Shown: positions 1-9,387 of the stretch, in pieces
Layout of the letters: every line of letters begins with the position of its first letter
How positions within the stretch are numbered: position 1 is the first letter of the stretch
Assembly: GCA_025451725.1 (NCBI GenBank)
Contig: JANWJX010000056.1
Coordinates: 1 to 64,000, forward strand
Reading direction: 5' to 3'
Length of the DNA stretch: 64,000 nucleotides
Source of the DNA: Allostellaceae bacterium
GTDB taxonomy: Bacteria; Pseudomonadota; Alphaproteobacteria; ATCC43930; CGMCC-115725
The notes under the pieces: model-generated
The model's input: the letters and a program-made list of their open reading frames with translations, nothing else
What the model was told of the DNA's origin: nothing
Databases searched by the model: none
Program-made: the position numbers and the translations under genes

Positions 1-1
1 G

Positions 2-73
2 CTGTTGGCCTACTTATTGCTGACACTGGCCTATCCGGGCGTGAAATTCGTCACGGACGTGCTGATGGCGTAA
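2..73 (+). CDS. C-terminal end of an unidentified protein (partial)
   Basis: The first 73 bases read as an open frame ending in TAA. The last 23 residues are hydrophobic (LLAYLLLTLAYPG, then KFVTDVLMA), like the last membrane segment of an integral membrane protein. The gene begins outside the window, so no family can be named. It lies 74 bases upstream of dusB on the same strand. Confidence 0.4.
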   Translation: MLAYLLLTLAYPGVKFVTDVLMA

Positions 74-147
74 GTGTGCAATGCAACAATTTCGGTATTG
101 CGCGCTTTTTTGAACCCGTTACCATGCACATTCAATAGGCATCGGAT

Positions 148-1245
148 ATGAATGCACAGAATTTGATCATATCGGTTGGTCCGGTGGCGCTTTCCGCGCC
201 AGTCCTGCTCGCGCCCATGTCCGGGGTCAGCGACCTGCCGTTCCGCCGCCTCGTGAAGCGTCACGGCGCCGGTCTGGTGATTTCGGAAATGATCGCGAGC
301 GCCGCCATGATCCGGGAAAACCGCAAGTCGTTGCTGATGGCGGCGACCGAGCCGGACGAGCAGCCGATGGCGGTGCAGCTTGCCGGCTGCGAGCCCGAGG
401 ATTTGTCCGAAGCGGCGAAGCTCAACGAGGATCGCGGTGCGGCGCTGATCGACATCAATTTCGGCTGCCCGGTGAAGAAGGTGGTCAACGGCCATGCCGG
501 CTCGGCGCTGATGCGCGACGAGGTCAAGGCCGCGAAGCTGCTCGAAGCGACGGTGAAGGCGGTGCGCCTACCGGTGACGCTGAAGATGCGCACCGGCTGG
601 GACGACGGGAGCCGCAACGCGCCGGCGCTGGCGCGTGTCGCCGAGGCGAGCGGCATCCGTATGATCACGGTGCACGGCCGGACGCGCTGCCAGTTCTATA
701 ACGGCAGCGCCGATTGGGCCTTTATCCGCGAGGTCAAGCACGCGGTCAGCATCCCGGTCGTGGTCAACGGCGACATCTGCACGTTCGAGGATGCGCGGCG
801 CGCGCTGGAATTGTCGGGCGCCGACGGCGTGATGATCGGCCGCGGCGCTTACGGCCGGCCGTGGTTCCCACAACAGGTCGCGCGGCATCTCGCCGGCGGC
901 GATCCGTTGCCCGATCCGCCGCTCGAGACGCAGCGCGACATCGTGCTGGAGCATTACGCGATGATGCTGTCGCATTACGGCATCGACGCGGGCGTGCGCA
1001 TCGCGCGCAAGCATATCGGCTGGTACTCGAAGGGTCTGCCGGGCTCCGCCGAGTTCCGCCATGCCGTCAACCAGGTCGCCGAGCCCGGCCGCGTCATCGA
1101 TATGATCCGCGCCTTCTACGATCCGCTGATCGAGCGCGCGTGCTTCGAGACGACGCCTTCGGCGCCTCCTCAGCATGAGGGAGTCCTCAGCCTGAGGAGC
1201 GAGCGCAGCGAGCGTCTCGAAGGCCGCACGGCGGTCGAGGCCTGA
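148..1245 (+). CDS. dusB: tRNA-dihydrouridine synthase DusB (NifR3)
   Basis: FMN- and NADPH-dependent enzyme that reduces uridine to dihydrouridine in tRNA. The TIM-barrel family signature is clear: [15 protein letters not shown] near the N terminus, the active-site NFGCPVKK with Cys107, MRTGWDDG, and the FMN phosphate-binding [16 protein letters not shown]. It is the first gene of the nifR3-ntrBC arrangement typical of Alphaproteobacteria, with ntrB starting 1 base after its stop. The last 34 codons are unusual: bases 1143-1222 form an inverted pair of palindromic repeat units (CTTCGAGACG facing CGTCTCGAAG), so the C-terminal tail [14 protein letters not shown]... is repeat-derived and not family sequence. 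Function is well supported; the tail probably has no role. Confidence 0.95.
   Translation: MNAQNLIISVGPVALSAPVLLAPMSGVSDLPFRRLVKRHGAGLVISEMIASAAMIRENRKSLLMAATEPDEQPMAVQLAGCEPEDLSEAAKLNEDRGAALIDINFGCPVKKVVNGHAGSALMRDEVKAAKLLEATVKAVRLPVTLKMRTGWDDGSRNAPALARVAEASGIRMITVHGRTRCQFYNGSADWAFIREVKHAVSIPVVVNGDICTFEDARRALELSGADGVMIGRGAYGRPWFPQQVARHLAGGDPLPDPPLETQRDIVLEHYAMMLSHYGIDAGVRIARKHIGWYSKGLPGSAEFRHAVNQVAEPGRVIDMIRAFYDPLIERACFETTPSAPPQHEGVLSLRSERSERLEGRTAVEA
1143..1222. repeat. REP-like inverted repeat pair inside the 3' end of dusB
   Basis: CTTCGAGACG at 1143-1152 is the exact inverse of CGTCTCGAAG at 1213-1222. Between them lie a CTCCTCAGCATGAGG stretch and a TCCTCAGCCTGAGGAG stretch, each itself palindromic. 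Such palindromes are normally intergenic in alphaproteobacterial genomes. Here the element is read through in frame as the tail of DusB. No second copy was seen in the window. Confidence 0.7.
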
Positions 1246-1246
1246 C

Positions 1247-2356
1247 ATGGCCAAGGCGCGCGCCATCGACAGCGTGCCCGCCATCGAGCCGGCGACGATC
1301 CTTGCCGTGCTCCCCGACCCGGTGCTCGTGGTCGATCTTGGCAATCGCCTTCATTACGCCAACGCCGCCGCGGAACAATTCTTCGAGTTGTCGGCGGCGA
1401 GCCTGCGCGGCCTGCCGCTCGACGATCTCCTGCCGGCCGACAGTCCGATGCTGACGCTGGTCGATTCCGTGCGCAAGACCGGGCACAGCGTCTCGGAATA
1501 CGACGTGCAGATCGGCACGCCGCGCATGCGGCCGCACACGGTCACCATCCAGGCGACGCCGATCGCCGACGATCGGCCCGAAGTCGTGGTGCTGCTGCAA
1601 CAGCGCTCGATCGCCGACAAGATCGACCGCCAGCTTACCCATCGCAACGCCGCGCGCTCGGTCACCGCGATGGCGGCGATGCTGGCGCACGAGGTGAAGA
1701 ACCCGCTCTCCGGCATCCGCGGCGCGGCGCAACTGCTTGAGGAAAACGCGTCGCCGCCCGACCGCGAGCTGACGCATCTCATCTGCGACGAAGCCGACCG
1801 TATCTGCGCGCTGGTCGACCGGATGGAAATATTCTCCGACCGTCGCCCGATCGAGCGCGGTCCCGTCAACATCCATGAAGTGCTCGATCGCGCGCGGCTC
1901 CTGGCGCAGAACGGGTTCGCGAAGCATGTCCGCTTCGTCGCCGAATACGATCCGTCGCTGCCGCCAGTGCATGGCAATCGCGATCTGCTGATCCAGACTT
2001 TCCTCAATCTGGTCAAGAACGCCGCCGAGGCGGTGCCGGCGCAGGGCGGCGAAATCCAGATGACGACGGCATTCCAGCACGGCGTCCGCCTCGCGGTGCC
2101 GGGCAGTGACGAGCGTGTGCATCTGCCGCTGGTGGTATCGATCGTCGACAATGGCGACGGCGTGCCGGAGGATTTGCGCGCGCACCTCTTCGACCCCTTC
2201 GTCACCACCAAGCATAACGGCACCGGCCTGGGCCTCGCGCTGGTCGCCAAGGTGGTGAACGATCATGGCGGCGTCATCGAGTTCGACAGCCAGCCGCGCC
2301 GCACCGTGTTCCGCGTCTGCCTGCCGATGGCGTCGCGCAACGGAGCGCGGTCATGA
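1247..2356 (+). CDS. ntrB: nitrogen regulation sensor histidine kinase NtrB
   Basis: Cytoplasmic kinase/phosphatase that sets the phosphorylation of NtrC in response to nitrogen status through PII. The protein has an N-terminal PAS domain (about residues 15-125), a HisKA box [20 protein letters not shown] with phospho-acceptor His148, and a HATPase_c domain with NLVKNAAEA (N box), DNGDGVP (G1) and GTGLGLALV (G2). At 369 residues it matches the family. It has no transmembrane segments, as expected for NtrB. Its stop overlaps the ntrC start by 4 bases (ATGA), so the two are translationally coupled. Confidence 0.96.
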   Translation: MAKARAIDSVPAIEPATILAVLPDPVLVVDLGNRLHYANAAAEQFFELSAASLRGLPLDDLLPADSPMLTLVDSVRKTGHSVSEYDVQIGTPRMRPHTVTIQATPIADDRPEVVVLLQQRSIADKIDRQLTHRNAARSVTAMAAMLAHEVKNPLSGIRGAAQLLEENASPPDRELTHLICDEADRICALVDRMEIFSDRRPIERGPVNIHEVLDRARLLAQNGFAKHVRFVAEYDPSLPPVHGNRDLLIQTFLNLVKNAAEAVPAQGGEIQMTTAFQHGVRLAVPGSDERVHLPLVVSIVDNGDGVPEDLRAHLFDPFVTTKHNGTGLGLALVAKVVNDHGGVIEFDSQPRRTVFRVCLPMASRNGARS

Positions 2357-3792
2357 CCGGCGCCAACGCCACCATCCTCGTCGCCGACGACGACCGCGCC
2401 ATCCGAACCGTGCTGACGCAGGCGCTGGCGCGGCTTGGCTACGACGTGCGCACCACCGGCAATGCCGCGATGCTGTGGCGCTGGATCGCGGACGGCGAGG
2501 GCGATCTCGTCATCACCGATGTCGTTATGCCCGACGAGAACGGGCTCGACCTCATTCCGCGCATCAAGAAGCTGCGGCCCGAATTGCGCGTCATCGCGAT
2601 GAGCGCGCAGAACACGCTGCTGACGGCGGTGAAGGCGACGGAGCGCGGCGCGTTCGAATATCTGCCCAAGCCGTTCGATTTGCGCGAGCTGGTCAACGTC
2701 GTGCAACGCGCCCTGACCGCGCCGAGCGCACCCGCGCCGAACGGCGATGGCGACGATGAGCAATTGCCCCTGATCGGCCGCTCGCCGGCGATGCAGGAAA
2801 TTTACCGCGTGCTGGCGCGTCTGATGCAGACCGATCTCACCGTGATGATCGTCGGCGAAAGCGGCACCGGCAAGGAACTCGTGGCGAAGGCGCTGCACGA
2901 TTACGGCAAGCGGCGCAATGGCCCGTTCGTTGCCGTCAATATGGCGGCGATCCCGCGCGAGCTGATCGAAAGCGACCTGTTCGGCCACGAGAAAGGCTCC
3001 TTCACCGGTGCCATGTCGCGCGGCGTCGGCCGTTTCGAGCAGGCGCAAGGCGGCACGCTGTTTCTCGACGAGATCGGGGATATGCCGCTCGAAGCGCAGA
3101 CGCGGCTGCTGCGCGTTCTGCAAACCGGCGAGTACACCACCATCGGCGGCCGCATGCCGATCCGCGCCGACGTGCGCGTCATCGCGGCGACCCATCGCGA
3201 TCTGCGCCAACTCATCCGTCAGGGCTTGTTCCGCGAGGATTTGTTCTATCGGCTCAATGTCGTGCCGATCCGCCTGCCGCCGTTGCGCGAGCGCGCCGAG
3301 GACGTGCCGGCGTTGGCGCGGCATTTCTTCTCGCTGGCCCAGCAGGAGGGCCTGCCGCTCAAATCGGTCGACACGCCGGCGATGGAGCGGCTCAAGTCGT
3401 ATCGCTGGCCCGGCAATGTACGTGAACTGGAAAATCTCATACGCCGTCTCGCCGCGCTTTATTCGCAGGAAGTGATCGGCCTCGACGCCATCGAGGCGGA
3501 ACTGGCCGAAACCGCGCCCAACGGCAATGCCGACGCGCCGGCGAATGAAGGGCTCGCCTCCGCCGCCGAGCGCCATCTGCGCGATTACTTCGCGGCGCAT
3601 AAAGGCGGCCTGCCGCCCGCGGGTCTCTACGATCGGGTGCTGCGCGAGATCGAACGGCCGCTGATTCAGCTCACGCTCGGCGCGACGCGCGGCAACCAGC
3701 TCAAGGCGGCGCAGCTTCTCGGCCTCAACCGCAACACGCTGCGCAAGAAAATCCGCGAATTGGACATCGATATCGCCCGCGGCCTAAAATAG
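2353..3792 (+). CDS. ntrC: nitrogen regulator NtrC, sigma-54 activator
   Basis: Response regulator that activates sigma-54 promoters under nitrogen limitation. It has a receiver domain with phospho-acceptor Asp56 ([12 protein letters not shown]), an AAA+ domain with Walker A GESGTGKE (168-175), the sigma-54 contact loop as GSFTGA (215-220, the common form being GAFTGA), Walker [13 protein letters not shown], and a C-terminal Fis-type HTH ([20 protein letters not shown]). The 479-residue length is normal. It is coupled to ntrB by a 4-base overlap and followed 36 bases later by ntrY. Confidence 0.96.
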   Translation: MTGANATILVADDDRAIRTVLTQALARLGYDVRTTGNAAMLWRWIADGEGDLVITDVVMPDENGLDLIPRIKKLRPELRVIAMSAQNTLLTAVKATERGAFEYLPKPFDLRELVNVVQRALTAPSAPAPNGDGDDEQLPLIGRSPAMQEIYRVLARLMQTDLTVMIVGESGTGKELVAKALHDYGKRRNGPFVAVNMAAIPRELIESDLFGHEKGSFTGAMSRGVGRFEQAQGGTLFLDEIGDMPLEAQTRLLRVLQTGEYTTIGGRMPIRADVRVIAATHRDLRQLIRQGLFREDLFYRLNVVPIRLPPLRERAEDVPALARHFFSLAQQEGLPLKSVDTPAMERLKSYRWPGNVRELENLIRRLAALYSQEVIGLDAIEAELAETAPNGNADAPANEGLASAAERHLRDYFAAHKGGLPPAGLYDRVLREIERPLIQLTLGATRGNQLKAAQLLGLNRNTLRKKIRELDIDIARGLK

Positions 3793-3828
3793 CCGCGTGA
3801 GGGAATCCACCAACCGACGTGCGGGTTC

Positions 3829-6072
3829 ATGACGGCGGGCGTCGCGTCCGGGCGCCCGGGCGCATGGTCGCGATTCCTCGCCTGGGCGAAGCGCACCAAT
3901 CTTTCCTACAAATTCGCCGGGGTGCTGGCGATTGCGGTGGTGGCGTCGGCGATCGGCACCTACAGCGCGGTGCTCGGCCTTCCGCCGTTCGGCAACAGAG
4001 CCACCATTAACCAGTTGTTCCTGCTGCTGAACCTGATTCTGGTGCTGCCACTGTGCGGTATCATCTTCTGGCGCGTGGCCCAGGTCTGGGCCGAGCGCCG
4101 CCGTGGCCTTGCCGGCTCGCGCCTGCATGTACGGCTGGTGCTGCTCTTCGGCCTGGTGGCGGTGATCCCGACCATCATCGTCGCCGTGTTCTCTTATCTC
4201 CTCTTCAGTTTCGGCGTGCAGTCCTGGTTCTCCGAGCGCGTGCGCACGGCGCTGTCGGAATCGCTGGCGGTCGCCGAGGCTTATCTGCACGAGCACCAGA
4301 ACACGATCCGCGCCGATGTCGCCAGCATGGCGGCAGATCTCGACCGCGACAGTCAATTCCTGATCATGGAGCCGCAGCGCTTCGGCCAGATGGTAACGGC
4401 GCAGGCGGCGTTGCGCTCTCTGACCGAGGCGGTGGTGTTCGACGGCGAGGGCCACGTTCTCGCGCGCTCGGGCCTGACCGCGTCGCTGGAACTGGAGCCG
4501 GTACCGCAGGGCGCGATGCAGCAGGCCGATGCCGGCAATATCGCCGTGTTGACGTCGGACAATGACGACCGCGTGCGCGCGCTGGTGAAGCTGCCGCAAT
4601 TCGGCGATGTGTATCTTTATGTGGGGCGGTTCATCGACCCGACCGTGATCGCGCACATGCAACAGACGCAAAGCGCCGTCGCGCAATATCAGAAATTGGA
4701 GACCGAGCGCTCGCAGTTCCAGTTCGCGTTGTCGGTGCTGTTCCTCGTCGTCGGCTTGCTGTTGTTGACCGGCGCGGTATGGACCGGCCTGACATTCGCG
4801 ACGCGAATGGCGCGGCCGATTTCATCGCTGGCCGCGGCGGCGGAACAGGTGCGCGCCGGCGACCTCACGGCCCGCGTGCCCGAAGGCGACAGCCAGGACG
4901 AATTCGGCTCGTTGAGCCGCGCCTTCAACCGTATGACGCATCAATTGGAGACGCAGCGCGGCGAACTGGTCGCTGCCAACCGCCAGCTCGACGAGCGGCG
5001 CCGTTTCACCGAAACGGTGCTGGCGGGCGTGTCGGCGGGTGTGATCGGGCTCGATCAAGCGGGGCGCATCAATCTGCCGAACCGCTCGGCGTCGCTGTTG
5101 CTGGCGACCGATCTCGATCAGTGTCTCGGCCAGGAACTGACTGCGATCGCGCCCGAGATGGCGGTACTGTTCGACGAGGCGAAGCGCCGCCCCGAACGTC
5201 TCGCGCAGGCGCAGATCGAACTGACGCGGCAGCACCGCTCGCAGACCTTGCTCGTGCGTATCGCCGCCGAGCGTCTCGAAGGCGAAGTCAACGGCTACAT
5301 CGTCACCTTCGACGACATCACCGAGTTGGTGTCGGCGCAGCGCAAGGCAGCGTGGGCCGACGTCGCGCGCCGCATCGCGCACGAGATCAAGAACCCCCTG
5401 ACGCCGATCCAGCTCTCGGCCGAACGTCTCAAGCGCAAATACACCCGCGAGATAGCCAACGATCCGGAGACCTTCACCAACCTGTCAGATACAATCATCC
5501 GCCATGTCGGCGATATCGGCCGCATGGTCGACGAGTTTTCGTCCTTCGCCCGCATGCCGGCGCCGATGATGAAGGAGGAGGATCTGGTCGAGTTGGTGCG
5601 CCAGGCGGTGTTTCTGCAACGCACTTCGACGCCGGAAATCCGCTTCGCGGTCGAACTGCCCGAGCATGCGGTGCTGGTGTGCGACGCGCGGCAAGTGAGT
5701 CAGGCGCTGATTAATATTTTGAAAAACGCGTCGGAATCGATTCTGGGCCGCGACGGCGACGCGCCGCCCGGCGAGATCGCGGTGACGCTGACCGTCGAGC
5801 CGAGCCAAATCGCGGTCACCATCGCCGACAATGGGCGCGGCCTGCCGAGCGAAGGCCGCGACCGTCTGACGGAACCGTATGTCACGACCCGGGCCAAGGG
5901 GACGGGCCTGGGACTCGCCATCGTCAAGAAGATCATGGAGGATCATCACGGCGAGTTGTTATTGGAAGATCGGGAAGGGGGCGGTGCCCGCGTGCGGCTG
6001 GTGTTCAATCGCGGCACGACGGCGACGGAGACGGCAACCACTCCGTTAAAGGCGGCGGCCCATGGCGCATGA
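3829..6072 (+). CDS. ntrY: transmembrane nitrogen sensor kinase NtrY
   Basis: Membrane histidine kinase partnered with NtrX, linked in other Alphaproteobacteria to nitrate use, redox sensing and envelope control. Three N-terminal hydrophobic segments (about residues 25-125) precede a periplasmic or extracytoplasmic sensor part, a further membrane segment near residues 300-325, a HAMP region (ARPISSLAAAAEQVRAGDLTARVP), a PAS-like stretch, HisKA RRIAHEIKNPLTPIQLSAER with His518, and a HATPase domain ending GTGLGLAIVKKIMEDHHGE. The 747 residues match the family. ntrX starts 11 bases before its stop. Confidence 0.95.
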   Translation: MTAGVASGRPGAWSRFLAWAKRTNLSYKFAGVLAIAVVASAIGTYSAVLGLPPFGNRATINQLFLLLNLILVLPLCGIIFWRVAQVWAERRRGLAGSRLHVRLVLLFGLVAVIPTIIVAVFSYLLFSFGVQSWFSERVRTALSESLAVAEAYLHEHQNTIRADVASMAADLDRDSQFLIMEPQRFGQMVTAQAALRSLTEAVVFDGEGHVLARSGLTASLELEPVPQGAMQQADAGNIAVLTSDNDDRVRALVKLPQFGDVYLYVGRFIDPTVIAHMQQTQSAVAQYQKLETERSQFQFALSVLFLVVGLLLLTGAVWTGLTFATRMARPISSLAAAAEQVRAGDLTARVPEGDSQDEFGSLSRAFNRMTHQLETQRGELVAANRQLDERRRFTETVLAGVSAGVIGLDQAGRINLPNRSASLLLATDLDQCLGQELTAIAPEMAVLFDEAKRRPERLAQAQIELTRQHRSQTLLVRIAAERLEGEVNGYIVTFDDITELVSAQRKAAWADVARRIAHEIKNPLTPIQLSAERLKRKYTREIANDPETFTNLSDTIIRHVGDIGRMVDEFSSFARMPAPMMKEEDLVELVRQAVFLQRTSTPEIRFAVELPEHAVLVCDARQVSQALINILKNASESILGRDGDAPPGEIAVTLTVEPSQIAVTIADNGRGLPSEGRDRLTEPYVTTRAKGTGLGLAIVKKIMEDHHGELLLEDREGGGARVRLVFNRGTTATETATTPLKAAAHGA

Positions 6073-7498
6073 CATTCTAGTCGTCGACGACGAGGCGGAT
6101 ATCCGCTCGCTCATCTGTGGCATCCTCAACGACGAGGGTTACGAGACGCGTGGCGCCGCCAACAGCAAGGAGGCGCTCGACGCGATCCGCGCGCGCAGCC
6201 CGTCGCTGGTGATTCTCGACATCTGGCTGCAAGGCAGTGAGCTCGACGGGCTGGAGATTCTGAAGATCATCCGACGTGATACGCCCAACGTGCCGGTGCT
6301 GATGATCTCGGGGCACGGCACCATCGAGACCGCGGTCGCCGCCATCAAGATCGGCGCCTACGACTTCATCGAAAAGCCGTTCAAGACCGACCGGCTGCTG
6401 GTATTCGTCGAGCGCGCCATCGACGCCGCACGGCTGAAACGCGAGAACGAAGAACTGCGGTTGCGCGCCGGCGGCGACGAGGAGCTGATTGGCGGCTCGG
6501 CAAAAATGTCGCAAGTGCGGCAGGCGGTCGATCGCGTCGCGCCGACCGGCAGCCGCATCCTGGTCTCGGGCCCGGCGGGCGCCGGCAAGGAAGTGGTGGC
6601 GCGTCTCGTCCACAAACGCTCGCGCCGGGTCGAAGGGCCGCTCGTCGTCGTAAACAGCGCGCGGCTCGCGCCCGAGCGATTCGAGATCGAGCTGTTCGGC
6701 GCGGAAGCGGGTGCGCTCGGTCCCGACAGTCCGCGCAGCATCGGGCTGTTCGAGCAGGCGCATGGCGGCACGCTGTTCCTCGACGAGGTCTCCGACATGC
6801 CCGCCGAGACGCAGGGGAAGATCGTCCGTGCCTTGCAGGATTCGACCTTCAACCGCGTCGGCGGCGGAAAGGTCACGGTCGATGTTCGCGTCATCGCCTC
6901 GACCAGCCGCGAATTGCCGCTGGAGATCGCGGCGGGACGCTTCCGCGAAGATTTGTATTACCGTCTCGCCGTGGTGCCGATCGCGGTGCCGCCGCTGGTC
7001 GAGCGGCGGGAGGACATCCCGCTGCTCGCGAATTATCTCATGCTTCGCGCCGCCGCGGCCGCGCGCATCGCGCCCCGCGCCTTCGGCGACGACGCGTTGG
7101 CGGCGATGCAGGCCTATGAATGGCCCGGCAATGTGCGTCAGTTGCGCAACGTCATCGAGTGGTTGCTGATCATGGCGCCCGCAGAGGCGCACCAGCCAAT
7201 CCGCGCCGACATGCTGCCGGCCGAGATCGGCGGCGCGGGTCCGGCGCCGGGGCGCGGCGACCGCAGCGCCGAAATGATGAGCCTGCCGCTGCGCGAGGCG
7301 CGCGAAATGTTCGAGCGCGACTACCTGCTCGCGCAGGTCGGCCGCTTCGGCGGCAACATCTCCCGCACCGCGGCGTTTATCGGCATGGAGCGCTCGGCGC
7401 TGCACCGCAAGCTCAAATCGCTCGGCCTTTCGGAGGAGCGCGCGCCCGGTATGGATACGCCGGCCGCCGCGGATGTCGGCGCGGAGGCGCAAGCCTAG
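6062..7498 (+). CDS. ntrX: response regulator NtrX
   Basis: Partner of NtrY. The receiver has Asp53 (LVILDIWLQGSELDG), followed by an AAA+ domain with Walker A GPAGAGKE (Lys176), Walker [13 protein letters not shown], and a Fis-type C-terminal HTH (RTAAFIGMERSALHRKLKSL). The sigma-54-contacting GAFTGA loop is absent: after ELFG the sequence reads AEAGALGPDSPRS. The protein therefore probably does not drive sigma-54 in the classic way and may act with sigma-70 or as a repressor, as proposed for other alphaproteobacterial NtrX proteins. It overlaps ntrY by 11 bases. Confidence 0.94.
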   Translation: MAHDILVVDDEADIRSLICGILNDEGYETRGAANSKEALDAIRARSPSLVILDIWLQGSELDGLEILKIIRRDTPNVPVLMISGHGTIETAVAAIKIGAYDFIEKPFKTDRLLVFVERAIDAARLKRENEELRLRAGGDEELIGGSAKMSQVRQAVDRVAPTGSRILVSGPAGAGKEVVARLVHKRSRRVEGPLVVVNSARLAPERFEIELFGAEAGALGPDSPRSIGLFEQAHGGTLFLDEVSDMPAETQGKIVRALQDSTFNRVGGGKVTVDVRVIASTSRELPLEIAAGRFREDLYYRLAVVPIAVPPLVERREDIPLLANYLMLRAAAAARIAPRAFGDDALAAMQAYEWPGNVRQLRNVIEWLLIMAPAEAHQPIRADMLPAEIGGAGPAPGRGDRSAEMMSLPLREAREMFERDYLLAQVGRFGGNISRTAAFIGMERSALHRKLKSLGLSEERAPGMDTPAAADVGAEAQA

Positions 7499-7500
7499 TC

Positions 7501-8355
7501 TTGTCGCGCGTCGCTTACGTCAATGGCCGCTACGTTCCGCACCGGCATGCGCAAGTGCATGTCGAGGATCGTGGTTTTCAGTTCGCCGACGCGGTCTACG
7601 AAGTGATCGCGATCCGCAACGGCGCCTTCATCGACGAGGAACGGCATCTCGCGCGCCTGGCGCGGTCGCGCCGCGAGCTGAAACTGGCGGCGCCGATGAG
7701 CGACGCGGCGCTGAAGCTGGTATTGCGCGAGACCGCCCGCCGCAACGGTATTCGTGACGGCATCGTCTATCTCCAGGTCACGCGCGGCGCCGCGCCCCGC
7801 GACTTCGCTTTTCCCAAAGCGGCGAAACCGAGCCTGGTCGTCACGTCGCGGCGCATGCGCATCGCCGATCCGCGCCTCATCGCGAACGGCATTGCGGTCA
7901 TTACGCTGCCCGACATTCGCTGGAAACGGCCGGACATCAAATCGGTGGCGTTGCTGCCGAACGCGCTGGCGAAACAGCAGGCGAAAGAGGCGGGCGCGTT
8001 CGAGGCGTGGCAGGTCGATGCCGACGGCAACGTCACCGAAGGCACCTCATCCAACGCCTGGATCGTCACCGCGAAAGATGAGGTGGTGACGCGCAAGGCC
8101 GACGATTCCATCCTCAACGGCGTCACGCGGCTCGGCCTCCTCGACATCATCGCGCGCGAAGGCATGCGCTTCGTCGAGCGTCCGTTCAGCGTCGCCGAGG
8201 CCAAGGCGGCGCGCGAGGCGATGCTGACCAGCGCCACCAACGGCGTGCTGCCGGTGGTCAAGATCGACGGCAAGCCGGTGGGGCAGGGCAAGCCGGGCAA
8301 GCTCGCCTTGAAGCTCGCCGCCGCCTATCGCGACTTCATGGACGGCGCGGCATGA
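7501..8355 (+). CDS. dat: D-amino-acid transaminase
   Basis: PLP-dependent fold-type IV aminotransferase that interconverts D-amino acids and 2-oxo acids, supplying D-Ala or D-Glu. The start is TTG at 7501, 2 bases after ntrX; from there the protein begins SRVAYVNGRYVPHRHAQVHV, the usual start of this family, and has 284 residues. Other hallmarks are EDRGFQFADAVYEV, the PLP-lysine region PDIKSVALLPNALAKQ with Lys147, and TEGTSSNAW. It lies between ntrX and hfq as in several Rhodospirillales. A branched-chain aminotransferase role is the alternative, but DRGFQFADAVYEV fits D-AAT better. Confidence 0.9.
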   Translation: MSRVAYVNGRYVPHRHAQVHVEDRGFQFADAVYEVIAIRNGAFIDEERHLARLARSRRELKLAAPMSDAALKLVLRETARRNGIRDGIVYLQVTRGAAPRDFAFPKAAKPSLVVTSRRMRIADPRLIANGIAVITLPDIRWKRPDIKSVALLPNALAKQQAKEAGAFEAWQVDADGNVTEGTSSNAWIVTAKDEVVTRKADDSILNGVTRLGLLDIIAREGMRFVERPFSVAEAKAAREAMLTSATNGVLPVVKIDGKPVGQGKPGKLALKLAAAYRDFMDGAA

Positions 8356-8999
8356 CCCGGCCGCGCGCGGTGCTGTTCGACTGGGACAACACGCTGGTCG
8401 ACAGTTGGGACACCATCCACGAGGCGATGCGGCATTGCTTCGTCCAGATGGGGCGCGAGCCCTGGAGCCTCGCCGACGTTAAGGCGCGCACCCGCCTGTC
8501 GTTGATCGAGGCGTTTCCGCCGATCTTCGGCGACCGCTGGCAGGAGGCGCGCGAGCATTATTTTCAGCGCTTTCACGAAATTCATCTCGAGCGCATCAAG
8601 CCACTCGCGGGCGTCGGCGCGATGCTCGACGGTCTGACCGCGCTGGGCGTCCCGCTGGCGGTGGTCAGCAACAAGACCGGCGCGACGCTGCGCAAGGAGG
8701 CCGCGCATTTCGGCTGGACGCCGCGCTTCGCCAAATTGGTTGGCGCGGGTGATGCTTCGGCGGACAAACCATCGGCAGCGCCTATTTTTTTGGCCCTCAA
8801 CGCGGTGGGGGTTCCGCCCGGCGGGGAGGCATGGTATGTCGGCGACACGGCGCTCGATATGGAATGCGCCGCCAATGCCGGCTGCCACGGGGTCTTGCTG
8901 CACACGGCATTGGCGAGCGACGCCGCCTTCGAGCGCTTCGCGCCGGCGTTAAGTTTCGCCGATTGCGCGGCCTTGCTTGGGCATATCAAAGCCTTGTGA
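8352..8999 (+). CDS. HAD-superfamily hydrolase (phosphoglycolate phosphatase-like)
   Basis: The 215-residue protein has the HAD motifs FDWDNTLVDS (nucleophile Asp10, Asp12), a cap domain, VSNKTGATLR (motif II/III region) and WYVGDTALDMECAANAG (motif IV with GDxxxD). This is the phosphoglycolate phosphatase/Gph-like group of small-molecule phosphatases; the substrate cannot be read from sequence. It is coupled to the D-amino-acid transaminase gene by a 4-base ATGA overlap and sits directly upstream of hfq. Confidence 0.85.
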   Translation: MTRPRAVLFDWDNTLVDSWDTIHEAMRHCFVQMGREPWSLADVKARTRLSLIEAFPPIFGDRWQEAREHYFQRFHEIHLERIKPLAGVGAMLDGLTALGVPLAVVSNKTGATLRKEAAHFGWTPRFAKLVGAGDASADKPSAAPIFLALNAVGVPPGGEAWYVGDTALDMECAANAGCHGVLLHTALASDAAFERFAPALSFADCAALLGHIKAL

Positions 9000-9000
9000 T

Positions 9001-9028
9001 TTGGCGGCGGTTTCCTATTTGCTATGTA
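9001..9028 (+). promoter_or_regulatory. possible promoter of hfq
   Basis: TTGGCG (9001-9006) and TATGTA (9023-9028) are separated by 16 bases and would start transcription about 55 bases before hfq. It follows the stop of the HAD gene directly, so hfq may have its own promoter as well as read-through from upstream. Confidence 0.4.
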
Positions 9029-9089
9029 TGAGCGAAGGCGGTGGGACGTGCCCGGATTCCACCCGCCCAAGTAAAGAAGGGGAAGCCCC

Positions 9090-9341
9090 ATGTCGTCGGA
9101 AAAATCACAAAATGTTCAGGATGTATTCCTGAATAATGTCCGGAAAAACAAAACTCCGGTCACGGTATTCCTGGTGAACGGCGTGAAGTTGCAAGGCATC
9201 ATTACCTGGTTCGACAATTTCTGCGTGCTGCTGCGGCGCGACGCGCATTCGCAGCTCGTCTACAAGCACGCCATCTCGACGGTGATGCCGGCGCAGCCGA
9301 TCCAATTATTCGAAGGCGGCAAGGAAGCTGAAGAAGACTGA
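9090..9341 (+). CDS. hfq: RNA chaperone Hfq
   Basis: Sm-like hexameric chaperone that pairs small RNAs with mRNAs. At 83 residues it has Sm1 ([27 protein letters not shown], listed here only as its conserved core [11 protein letters not shown]) and Sm2 with YKHAIST, the RNA-binding signature. A good ribosome-binding site (GAAGGGGAAG) precedes the ATG. The following hflX frame is open back into hfq, so the two are probably cotranscribed. Confidence 0.97.
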   Translation: MSSEKSQNVQDVFLNNVRKNKTPVTVFLVNGVKLQGIITWFDNFCVLLRRDAHSQLVYKHAISTVMPAQPIQLFEGGKEAEED

Positions 9342-9387
9342 TCCGCACGCGGCCGGTGGCGGCCCGGCAACGCCTACTTCCTGTCTG

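Noticed and set aside
6077-7492. 471-codon minus-strand frame opposite ntrX
   Set aside because: It mirrors the whole ntrX gene, is rich in Arg, Ala and Gly, and has no family match; an antisense shadow.
7120-7500. Possible 127-residue N-terminal extension of the D-amino-acid transaminase
   Set aside because: The extension overlaps ntrX in another frame and the family starts exactly at TTG 7501.
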